Shown here: in pieces, positions 9,028-19,000 of the stretch
Numbering within the stretch: the stretch's first letter is position 1
How the letters are laid out: each line of letters begins with the position of its first letter
Origin: Saprolegnia diclina VS20
Taxonomy: Eukaryota; Oomycota; Saprolegniomycetes; Saprolegniales; Saprolegniaceae
Direction of reading: 5' to 3'
DNA: 20,650 bases
Assembly: GCF_000281045.1 (NCBI RefSeq)
Contig: NW_008246082.1
Location: 323,986 to 344,635 of the forward strand
Position numbers and translations under genes: made by a program
Notes under the pieces: model-generated
What the model was told of the DNA's origin: nothing
The model's database searches: none
The model's input: the letters and a program-made list of their open reading frames with translations, nothing else

Positions 9028-9251
9028 CTCAAACTCAAGACTCAAAAGTGCCAACGGTCAACTTCAACGTGGCAAGCACGCCGCGCAGGGTCGTTTTAAT
9101 ATACGCTACCTAGGCAGCGAGGCATCCATAGCACACACGGGTTGATATAGCAAGCGCCGACGTGGCAGCTAGGGCAGTGCTTTGGTCCATTCTTGTCTTG
9201 CCGTCTCGCCGTTGCCACTGAAACTCAAGCACAAAACTCAAAACTCAAAAC
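9028..9251. repeat. Two clusters of ACTCAA(A) repeats upstream of the F-box/LRR-like gene
   Basis: ACTCAA-type words recur at about 9028-9049 (three copies) and about 9221-9250 (three copies plus a degenerate one), each cluster ending near a GTGCC word. They lie 80-300 bp upstream of the start at 8952. They may be repeated regulatory sites or ends of a small decayed element. The rest of 8953-9520 shows no gene; a GGCGCCAAAA word at 9288-9297 resembles an E2F half-site. Confidence 0.35.
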
Positions 9252-9523
9252 CGTGCCGGTCTTGCCGTTGGTTATTCGGATGTTTCCGGCGCCAAAAGAG
9301 ATCTTTCAAGAAGCACCGGCGAGGCTGAGTGTGACGGCCAGACCATGACTCACGTCGTGTATAGCCCCACGTACGCAGCGCCGACGCTCTACCTACGCGC
9401 GACGACGCCAGGTACGCCAACGCGCCTGCGCATCCATCCCAACGTGCGATGTGGTTGATGCAGATGGGCGGCCCGTTCCGACGTCGACCGTGCGCGCGCA
9501 GGTGCATATATATATAGGTGCAT

Positions 9524-9593
9524 GCCTCCGTGAGCGTCCTAGCAGATCGATACTCAACCTCGTATCGATCTGCAAGCGGGCGCTCATGGAGGC
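9524..9593. repeat. 70-bp imperfect hairpin
   Basis: The inner stem GCAGATCGATAC (9542-9553) pairs perfectly with GTATCGATCTGC (9562-9573) around an 8-bp loop. The outer stem 9524-9536 pairs with 9581-9593 with one mismatch, separated by small unequal bulges. A run of TATATATATA lies just to the left at about 9507. It overlaps the end of a decayed gene fragment, which suggests an insertion or a local inversion there. Confidence 0.65.
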
Positions 9594-9960
9594 GGTGCAG
9601 AGGGCTGCGGTGTTGTCAATGGCGTAGAGTACGCCGTTGCTGACCGAAAGAGCCGTCCACGAGTTCGTGTGCGTGATGGGCGCCGACCACGTCAACATCG
9701 AGGGCAAGGTCGACGCTGCCGTGGAGCATTCGATAGCTTTGTTCGGGTTAACACCACAAAGCGCCTTGTCATTAAATGAGATCTGGTTGGAGTGCGACGC
9801 TTGGGATCTTCGCCCACTCGCCGTGGCCGCCGAAAAACATGCTGCTGGAGTAGTACAAGTAGCACGCCACACAAACCGTACGTGGTCGTGGACGCGGAAA
9901 TGAGGTTGGGGGCATTGTAATTCCAAAGTATTTTTGAAAGCGAATCAAGAGGTTGGGCAC
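9594..9960 (-). pseudogene. Remnants of a beta-propeller (PQQ-like) protein gene
   Basis: Coding-like text is spread over the minus-strand frames. One frame reads KILWNYNAPNLISASTTTYG near 9870-9930. A second reads YYSSSMFFGGHGEWAKIPSV near 9800-9860. A third reads WSAPITHTNSWTALSVSNG followed by VLYAIDNTAAL near 9610-9700. The last resembles blades of PQQ-type beta-propellers, where a Trp-x-x-x-strand is followed by a strand like GVLYAID. The text moves between frames without good splice sites, so I read it as a broken host gene rather than exons. It is flanked by a hairpin at 9524-9593 and a foldback element at 10204-10638, fitting a region being eroded by repeats. Family assignment is tentative. 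Confidence 0.35.
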
Positions 9961-10203
9961 TGTCGTGATTCCTCTCGTACTCCCAAGGGCGTGGATGGTT
10001 AGCAGACGCGATCAAGACAGTGTAGAACGTCCATTTGTCTATCGGTGGCTCTGATAGACGGATTTGTCTGCTAGTGGCGCTGTCGGACTTTTGTGTAGAC
10101 CAACGCGTGGCCGTCGCGAAACAATACATGAGGTGATAAGCATTTTTCCTATCAGCTCACCCCGCACGGGCCCTTTATGCCGCTGATGAAAGCATTTCGA
10201 AAA
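9961..10203. other. Gap between gene remnants and foldback element, no gene seen
   Basis: A minus-strand frame here contains PPIDKWTFYTVLIASANHPRPW in part, but it connects to nothing recognisable. A small inverted pair GTCTATC / GATAGAC lies near 10038-10060. I see no supported gene. Confidence 0.3.
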
Positions 10204-10638
10204 ATCCGGACAGTATTATAGTATCCGGATTTTCGGCGTGGCAAGCTGCAAGGTGAGCGAGGTGGATCGACATTCGGAGCTTGGAATAAAGTCTCTAGTT
10301 TCGTTCGATGGGAATAGAAGACACCACAGGAGTCCAAAAACTCCAGAATGATGCTCGTAGCAAACCTACAGCATGTGCTGTGCACCGTTCAAGTTGGTGC
10401 GAACTGATACATTGAGCCTAGTATCAATGTATCAATGTATCAGCTTCCGCGAACTTGAACGGCGCACAGTACTCGCTGTAGGCACGCTACGAGCACCATT
10501 CTAGAGTTTTTGGACTCCATGTGAAGCCTTCTTTTCACATCGAACAAAACAAGACACTTCATTTTGAGCTCCGAATGTCAATCCACCTCGCTCACCTTGC
10601 AGCTTGCCGCGCCGAATATCCGATAGAACTGTCCGGAT
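10204..10638. mobile_element. Foldback element: 435-bp long inverted repeat
   Basis: The left arm 10204-10415 and the right arm 10424-10638 are inverted copies of each other at roughly 80% identity with small indels, leaving an 8-bp centre. The outer ends read ATCCGGACAGT and ACTGTCCGGAT. The best-matched block is GGCAAGCTGCAAGGTGAGCG and the following 25 bp. The inner end carries a short tandem of TCAATGTA. There is no coding frame, so it cannot move by itself. It resembles a MITE/foldback (non-autonomous DNA transposon) or an inverted duplication of an older element. An AAA on both flanks could be a 3-bp target duplication but is too weak to rely on. If transcribed it would form a long hairpin RNA. 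Confidence 0.8.
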
Positions 10639-11182
10639 AAAATCGGCTCCGCAAAAATGCCCTGTTGCATGACAGAAGACAACAATCCAATGCTAGGGGC
10701 CGCCCACCATGCATGGACCTACCACGTCGGTGGCCTTTCGAGTCGAAAAGCCGCGGCGACGACCAGCTCAGTGTAAATTGTACTTATCTAAACCGACTGA
10801 CCTGGACGACCCCAACCTCATCACCCGTGTTGACGTTCATCTCGCCACAACGACTGGGAAGTCACAACATCCATTGAAAGTCGACAACTGGAGAAAGCCA
10901 TCACACGCATGTATGCCTAGTAGTACAAGGGATGGCTGAGCCAAGGTATGCACAATCTGGGTTCACAAGTGACTCTGGAAGCAAGCCAATGCGTAGTTGC
11001 AGCGTCTTGAAGCCATGTTGCTCGGCTGTACCGGTAGATTTTCAAAAGCCTCGCAGCAAGACGAAGCCTCTCCTTCATCACCGATTTGTGTACTACGACG
11101 GTGCTAGTGCGATGTATGCAGTTCAGCTGACAAAAGATGATTGCTATAAAAAGACCAGCCGTGTTTTCTGATTCGGACGCTC
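10639..11182. other. Intergenic stretch with decayed coding-like text
   Basis: On the plus strand several short frames look coding-like: MTEDNNPMLGAAHHAWTYHV from 10669, DWEVTTSIESRQLEKAITRM near 10855-10912, and YKGWLSQGMHNLGSQVTLEA just after. They lie in the same frame but are separated by stops, and no pair of splice sites of the type used elsewhere in the window removes them all. I read this as a possible decayed host gene and assign no function. The last 40 bp are the promoter of the next gene. Confidence 0.3.
11144..11153 (+). promoter_or_regulatory. TATA-like box of the coiled-coil gene
   Basis: CTATAAAAAG lies 29 bp before the ATG at 11183. At the usual TATA-to-start distance, transcription would begin only a few bases before the start codon, giving a very short 5' leader as is common in oomycetes. 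This is a motif match only. Confidence 0.35.
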
Positions 11183-12989
11183 ATGGCGCAGCTCGAAGGG
11201 TACCGGTGCCCGATCGTCGTGCGCACGGCGCTCATTCAACCCTACGACATGCCTCGTTTCATGGGCGAAGTCATCTCACAGCTCCACGAGCTAAGTCACT
11301 GGACGACCAAGTGCGCAACCCTGCTCAACCAACACCACCCCTTCCACGCGACACCGCCAATGCCCAAACCATCAGTCCCCACAACAATCCTATCGGAAGT
11401 CGAGCTGCTCAAACGCAGCCTCAACGTTGTCGAGAAGCAGCAGTCCAACAAGCTCGTGACCGAAATCGCCTATCTCCAGTGCGCGCTGCGGAGCGAAGCC
11501 GACGAGAAAATGACCGCGTTCGAACACTTTGTCGAAACGCGCCTTGGCCAAAGCATCCGCGAGGTACACCATTTCTTGGATTTGATTAAGAAACGTCATC
11601 CACTCGGCTGTGATAGCACACGCAAGTCCTTCAGACGCAGCAGGACGCAATTGCAACCAAGATGGAAGCTGTCGCCGCCACCATGGTCCTCGTGCGCTCG
11701 GAAGTAGACGCACTTCAGACCCGCGTCGACCATGTCGAGGAGATGCTTGAAACGAATGCAAGCGTCACGTCCGAGGCGCTTCAGCGCTTACATACGGACG
11801 CAGCCCACTGCGCAAAACAGCGCGAGAAGGTCGATATGGGCATGGGCAACCAACTGGTTAAAACACTCCGACGCTTATATTTGATGTCTAATATACGGAA
11901 ATGGGTGTAGGCGCAAACGCGACTGCACGTGCAAGACGCGATTGGGAGTCTCAAAGTACAGCTCTACGACTGGGTCCACGTCAAAATCTACATACCAATG
12001 CACTAGGGGGCCCACGCCCAACTGGTCCACCGCATGGAGACGATCCGCGTCGAGCTCCACGATGCAGTCGACCATATTCGAAAAAACACACAACAACACG
12101 ATAAGCTACTCACGCGCATTGCGCGCGGCACGCTGGGCTTTGACGGCGTCAAAATCACGGTACCGTGTTGGACCCTACCCCTTCTAAGCACTGGGGTTAG
12201 GGCCCGACGACAAGTCCCAGCAAAAGAGACAACGTGTCGTGTGGGACGCGACCAAAGTCGGCACGTGCTGCGGGCCCCCGACTCCAGCCCCCAGGGTGTA
12301 CGTACACATCCCATATTGGCTACGCCCATCCACATTTTGTACAACAGTGAGCAACCAGTTGCTGTATGCCAACGCAACCTTACCGGGTACTACGAGTCGT
12401 CAAGAGCCACCGGTGTGCCCAGGACAAGAACAACCCGTGGAAGAGACGGACGACGCCACGCTGGAGCGCTCCGAGTCGCTCCAGGCTCTGTTTCAGAGCT
12501 TGCGAAAACCAGTCGTCGCCCTGGAGACCACCAAACTCGAGATCGAAGCCATGTCGCCGCTCGAGACTGCCCCTTGCTATGTCTTGGACAAAGGCCAAAC
12601 GGTACCGTTGCAGCCGTCGGATACGCGGCAGTTTAGCTTGCAGCCGACACCGCGACTGCAATCGAGCTCTGGTGTGCGAAGCTCGTCTGTCGTGAGTACG
12701 CCAGCCGTTGGCGACCGCATTTCCGGCACCAAGCGCGATGCCGTACGAAGTGCAGCGTCGAAACGACCTCGCAAGCCCGAGGTAGTGTCACCTTCAGTGC
12801 CTCTTCACGGCTTCCTTTATGCCTGGTTGACAGGCGGGAAGCTCCTCGGTCAAGCTGGGTCCACCGACGCGGCCGCAGTCGGCGCGTCTCAAGCCCACAG
12901 CCTCCTTCCTCCCAGCTCCCGAGTTGGTCAAGATGCAGATCGCAACCGCGCGACGTGCCGAGACCGACGATAGTACACCGGCAGGATAG
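11183..12989 (+). CDS. Coiled-coil protein with basic Ser/Pro-rich tail, seven exons
   Basis: Model: join(11183..11563,11617..11856,11911..11955,12007..12159,12201..12297,12348..12781,12834..12989), 1506 nt, 501 residues, six introns of 41-54 nt. The start is the ATG of MAQLEGYRCPIVVRT, just below a TATA-like box. Residues about 65-270 are rich in heptads (LSEVELLKRSLNVVEKQQ, VLVRSEVDALQTRVDHVEEM, LVHRMETIRVELHDAVDHIR), predicting a long coiled coil. The last 230 residues are low in complexity and basic, with SKRPRKP (possible nuclear signal) and PPTRPQSARLKPTAS, a style often seen in microtubule-associated proteins. The family is not recognised. The last splice (12782-12833) is preferred because it replaces a poor reading with a coding-like tail. 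The span 12387-12422 (36 nt, GTAC..CAG) may be an optional intron. The exon 5 frame is the least certain part. The gene converges on the giant GAF gene, with 27 bp between stop codons. Confidence 0.7.
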
Positions 12990-13016
12990 CACCATGTGAA
13001 GAATAATGTTGTAGTT

Positions 13017-16000
13017 TCAAGTTTGGGTCTCAAAGGACCGCCTAGTCGATGCCTGGAGCTTCTCGACTTGGGTTGCTTCAAGCGTGGCGAGCTCCTTTAG
13101 CTCTTGGCCGAGATCGCGTATTCGGGCATGGCTCATAGCCGCTACGTTCGACCCGATGCGGCGCTTCGCTTCTTTTCGCAAAGCGCGGATTTCCATCGCT
13201 TGCTGTACGAGCTACACAGCATCGATATCAGTCGGCTCAACAGACCACTAGTCGCCCTACCTGTTGCTCGAGCTCCTTTTCCCGTCGATAGGACTGCTTT
13301 TGAGCAGCCTTGAGATCGCGGTGCCGAGCCTCACGGGCGCCAAGGTCATCGATCGTGGCCTGGAGCTGCTGGATCGTGTCTTGGCTCGCATCTAGCTCGG
13401 CTTGCAGCGCCCGCATACCGTCGCGCTCTCGCTTTTGCAGCGAGTGGAGTGTCTTTAGCTGTACTTCCTTTTCAGCTTTGGCAGTGAGCACACGCTGGAG
13501 CACGGTACGCAGCGCCGTCGTATACTGCAGCCAGATCGTCTCGTTTGCGTGCGTCCACGGCCCCGGCACTGTGGCGGGGTCACTGCCATTACTGAGCCAC
13601 ACGCAGAGATTATGGCCCAATGGCATGCACCAGCGCGCGTGTAGGCGGTTCTTCTCGCTCGAAATGACAACGTCGTACAAGGGAAAGAGCAGCTGGAGGT
13701 GGTCCCGTGCCGTGTTGCGCACCGACGCCTCGTCGTCGGCTGCATACAGTTCAGCGAGGTAGCCAAGGCACGCTTGCATGGCCCGTGACTCGTCCGAGAT
13801 AGATGCGCATTTCGCCACAAGGTCGTCAACTTGGGTGTGCACTTCGCTGTACAAGGCTTCTTTGGCAGCGGACGCTGTTGCGAGTGCGGTCGTCGACAGG
13901 ACGGCCGCAAACACCTTGGTCAAAGCGGGGGCAAGTTCATCGCGCACGACAGCGTCAGCGACGTCATCAAAAAAGCTGAGCGTCGGAGACTGGAGAAGGA
14001 CAGTCGCGACGTCGCTCTGCACGCGCACGTCAAAGAGGAGGAGGCTCTCGGTCGCGTGCTTCTTCCAGAGGGCAGCGTCGCGTCGGCAGCGGTCGTCGTC
14101 GTGCACGGACGGAACCGACAGAATGGTCGTATCGAGTGCTTGGAGTCGCACTTGGCCCTCAAACCACGCAACGAGTGCTGGCTTTTCTTCTGCATTCGAA
14201 GTGTAAAACGAAGCATGGACCCCATCAACCGCCCAGAGCGGGTTCTTTGATAGGCTTCCCGTCACCGCTGCCGAGAGCTGCGCGAGAGTGGAGAGTCCTA
14301 CCCAGTACGATGCAGCACGGCTCGAAGCAATGTACTAGTACCTAAAAGGCCTTCGAGGTAGGATTCGGCAGGAGGAAGGGCGTCAACGGTGACAGGAGCC
14401 GCGGGAAAGACTGCTTCCAACTGCGGGTGGTCGGTGGTCGCGAAACTGGATCGTTTTGGCTGTGTGACGCTGGACGCACGCGACGCCACCGTCGAGAGGC
14501 GACGTGACGTCTGCCGGCGCGATGCTGCGTCCTTGGCCATGTCGGATTCGACGAGCCGCTGAACATGGCTGGAAAGAAACCTAGACTCCGTTCTTGTGAC
14601 GTTCCGAGGTTGATGACAAACAGACGTACTTGGCAAATTGGGCGAGGAGGTCGACTTCAAAGGCCGAGAAGGCGGCTTCGTAGCGCGACGCTTGAAGCAG
14701 GCCGAGCACGTAATTGGTCGTTTGGCTCTGGAGTGACACGAGCAGCTTGTGTTCGAGCGTCGCGCTGTTGTACGTCTGCACGGTGGCGCCACTGAGAATA
14801 GCGCGCTGCGTCTAGATTCACTCCAATGTTCAGCCTCGTACAAATAAAAGAATATGGCTACGTCATGATCAACAAAGGCCGATGCTGGCATTTGCTTGAG
14901 CGACTGATCAAGAGGGTCGACCCAAAAGAACTGCTCGCGCGTGCACCAGTAGAGCTGCAGAAGCGACTGTGGCACCATTGTCGTTAGCGCTTGCGTTGTC
15001 CTCTAGTATGTCCAATATTGCTTCGACGACAATATTGTCAACAATTGTTTACGGCACCATGGAGAGGTCGGGAAGCGACGTTGACGCCAACGCATCGGGC
15101 TGCAGCGAGAGCAAAATCTGCTGAAAGTTGAGGAGTTGGACGCGGTCGCGCACGTGGTCTACCCCGCTTTAGTGCAGTTTTGTACAACAACTTGGAGGCC
15201 AGTACCTTGCAGGTCGTGGACTTGGTCCAGCAGCGCGTCGCGTTCTTTGGCGACTTCAACGTGCTTCTCTATGTGCTCTGCGACGCGGGCGTCTGTGGCT
15301 TTTTGCACCACACCAAGGCGCAGAATGGCTTGCAACAGCGACGTCATAAGTGTCCAAACGGGCGCTGTGGCCGACGTAGCTATCAACTGCTGTCACACAT
15401 TGCGTGCAACTAGACGGCGCATGTACCTGGTCCTGTGGTCGCATGGACAACTAGCACCATTGGCGGGACATCGAGCGATGCTGGCTTCACCGCGACACTG
15501 ACGAGCATTTGGTAAGGGACGTCGACATCGAGAAAGCCGTCAACGTCGGCATTGTAAGGACTAGACGCGAGCTCGTTCGCAGCGAGCACGACCGGCGACT
15601 CGGACTGCAGAGCGAGCCCGGCAACGCCGAGGTGTCCGGGATACGTCGTTGCGGGGCCTCTCTACGGGAAATTTTTGATTGTGATCATAGTGGAGACGAC
15701 GTCAGTCTCGTACTGCAGCGCCCACAACCGCGAGAAGCTTCAAGTAGTCGTCGCCGGCACAAAGCAAACTAACCATGTGGATCGTTGGCAGCGCACCGAT
15801 GGCTTTGCACAGTTTCTACGATTCGTATTGCATACGTCTGCAACCCTTTTGTTTGTACGTACGTCACTCGACCAGTCGCTGGGCGCAGCCTGGAGCAGCT
15901 TGAGAAGCTCTTGCAAGCCGTGGGTCACGACACGCGTCTCATGCTCGCGGTCCTAGACGCGCACCGTTCGTTTCCATCCGCATCAAAAGGCCTTTTACAA

Positions 16001-19000
16001 GGGTGTGGGAGCGCAGTGCACGCGTTACGTCGGTTTGCGCGGCTTCGAGCGCTTGGCAGGCGTCATTTCTGGCCAAAATCGAGTGTTCGGCATCCTGAAG
16101 GGCGTGCTGCAGCGTCCATTGCTTGTACGCAAGCCCCATCACAAACGCCAGCTGGTCCCAGAGACCTGTCGTCTTGGCCAACGACGTCTACGTCAGTCAC
16201 TCAGCGCCCATGACAAGCTGCCTTCACCGTACGTCAAAGGCGTCAATGTTCAACAGACCAACCAGATTGTCGTCTGGAGACCGAAGGACGATCGAGACGC
16301 TCTTCTCGGACCGCCGGACGAACGTGGCATGGACAGCGATCGCAGCGGCTACTTCGGCGTCCTCTACACCAGCTTTCAATGGTCATCATCTCTGAAAACA
16401 CAGCATCACCTGCGGTTGTGCGCCACTGCAACTCGACGCGGGCAGCGTGAAGCATGACCTTGACGTGACCGGCGGCCATCTAGAGAGATGACACATCGTG
16501 ACATACCATAACGGATGCGACACGTACTTGAGCAAATGCCGCGCGTGACGTCGCCGACTCGGTTGCGCGCGTCAGCTGAAGCAGGTCCATGCCGACGCCG
16601 TTCGCATCCGACAGAAAATGCATTTTTTGCTGACTGTACTTTTCACCAAGGGCTTCCATCGCAAGGGTGTGGGCCACGAGCTGGCACACAAGACTGCCGA
16701 GAAGCCGCAGCCACGGCCAGTACTGATACGGCTCGATCGGGTGCTCGATGATAACGACGAGTAGCACAATGCAGTCTTCTGTGAGCTTGACGCGGAGACA
16801 GCACCACTCATGCGTCGACTCGCTGTGCGTCACCGACCACGCTGGAAAGACGTCGGCGATCGCCACTTCCAAATCCGACGACATTGACGAGGACAATGGC
16901 CTTTGCTTGACGAGCCTAGACGCAACAATAGCTAGCGCTTTTGAATTGAAGCGGTTGCATACTTGAAGGCGAGACCGTCCGTGGCGCGGTCTTCGTCGAG
17001 AAGAAGCTGCACCAAAGCCATCGCTTTGCTGTCGTGACTCGGCATTAGGACGGTGCGGCGGCGCTGCAGTTGATCTTCTTTCGGAATCACCACATACACG
17101 TGCGCTTCGTGGGCGCATGGCAGCTGCCCTAAGCTTTCCTCGACGCTCTCAAGGGCATGCCCCCAGAAATCTCGCTTGGTCGGCCACTGCTGGATGAGCG
17201 CCATCACGCGGTTCACTGCCAACGTTGCAGCTGTTGCGAGGTCCAGCTGACGCTTCTTCGCCGTGTCCAGCGCTTGCGACGCATGGAAGTGGTCGGCGGC
17301 TTTGGTTTGCTGAGCGAGCGCCTCGTTCGTCGCGATGCGTGCGAGGGCGCGGTCGATGTGACTCGCCAGATGAAGCTCCTCCAGTACCACGAGAACGCGC
17401 TGCCGCAAGGCGAGGTAGTCGGCCGCCGGCAAGCTATCTCGGCACTGCACCTCCAAGACGCCGAGAAGCGTGCGCGGCGTCTTGTCCTGATGCCACAGTG
17501 GCAGGTACATGTCGTGAAGGCTCTGTCGATTGTCGAGACGACCTTCCAACGCAGACGGTGTGTCAGTAAAGGGGCACGACCCGACCGGTCCGTCGCCAAA
17601 CGCGACTTCGATTTTTGGCTCGAGACTCCACAGCACCCGCCGGGTGTGGTCGGCCACGTACAAGACGACCGAGCCAGATGTCTGCAATAGGCGCGGCAGC
17701 AGCTGTCGCACCGCACCAAAGAGCCTCTCGGTGCAACTCAGCGCGTGCATGCACTCGTAGCCGTTTTGAAGAAAGGCCATGGCACCTTGGGTCGCGCGCA
17801 GCTGCGTCTCGAGCGACGTGGCGGTCGCCGCGTACTCGACCAGCGCTCGGTCCTGCGTCGCCGATTTGCTGGCATATGCCACACGCGTGTCCAGCACACT
17901 GAACGCGATCGTACAGGCCAAAAGCACCCAGCGTCGGGCCTGTACAATATGACAATAAGAGGTTCGAAGACACTAGAGTTAATGATTACCGTGGCATGGG
18001 TCGTCGGTGATGCTTGGGTGCCGTAGAGAATACCGAGCAGCCGACGCGGCTCGTGTGTGCTATAGATCGGTGCGCAGAGGACAGTCTTGTCGTCGTCGCT
18101 GCGGGAGACCGGCGTCTCAATCATCGACTGCGCCTGTGCATACACGGCAGCCACGTACTTCGCTTCGACCTGCGACCGACAGGAAGCGCCAGCGGCAAGC
18201 GCACTCGCGTCGTGCCACTGTGCATAACCCAGGTCCAAGAGGCTTTGAGCAGCGTTCTGCACAAGCGATGGCGCGTCGTCCACAGTCGCAGACACGACGG
18301 TATGGACCAGGGCCAAACATTGCGTGACGCAGTCGAGCTGCTTGGCATACGTCGTGACGGTGCTTGCAGTGATCGCTGCCGTGTCTTTCGACTCGGTATT
18401 GGCGTCTTGCAGCTGCTCGAGCCGGTTGTAGAGTCCATTCGTGCTACAGAGGACCTCGTTTTTGACTCGAGTATCCATGGACGTACTGTTGCCAGCGCTG
18501 GTATAGCTGTGCGAGCGCGCGTTTGAGCGATGGCAGCACGCGACGTTCGAACGGCTCTCGATGCCGCTGGCCTTTGGCAGCGTGAACCGTCAAGAAGACG
18601 AGAGCGCCATGAAGGCTGCCATGGTCGTCGAATACAGGCGATGCGCACATCCATTCGAAACTCACGTCGGACGGCAACTGCGCCTTCTCGATGGGAAACC
18701 CTGTAACAAGGCCCAGACTCGCGACATACAAGCCCGTGGTCACCACACTGCCACTCTTGCAGGCATGACCCACAATGCCAGAGGTCGTTGATACGTCCAT
18801 CGACAAGCGGCGGGTGGTCAGCACAGATTGCGTTGCGTCGAGCGCGAGGTAGTACGCGTGCGAGTAGAGCCATGGTGTGCACTCGGCGATGACAGCATCT
18901 TCAATGCGCTACGCAAGCACCATCAATGATCAGTGAAAGAGACTGAGATGGTTACCTTGGCCAGCACGGCGGTCGAGATCTTGTCGACGGCGCAGGTCGC

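Noticed and set aside
12221-12297. An alternative reading of exon 5 of the coiled-coil gene (PDDKSQQKRQRVVWDATK)
   Set aside because: It would need a longer 61-nt first intron and does not stay in frame across the strong GTACGT..CAG intron at 12298-12347. The adopted frame fits both introns.
12577-12995. Minus-strand open frames across the end of the coiled-coil gene
   Set aside because: They overlap well-supported plus-strand exons and show no domain. They are antisense shadows.
13237-14978. A stand-alone gene starting at ATG 14978, or at GTG 14265
   Set aside because: In-phase short introns with the genome-typical signals join these exons to the upstream GAF exons, and the full 21-exon sum is divisible by three.
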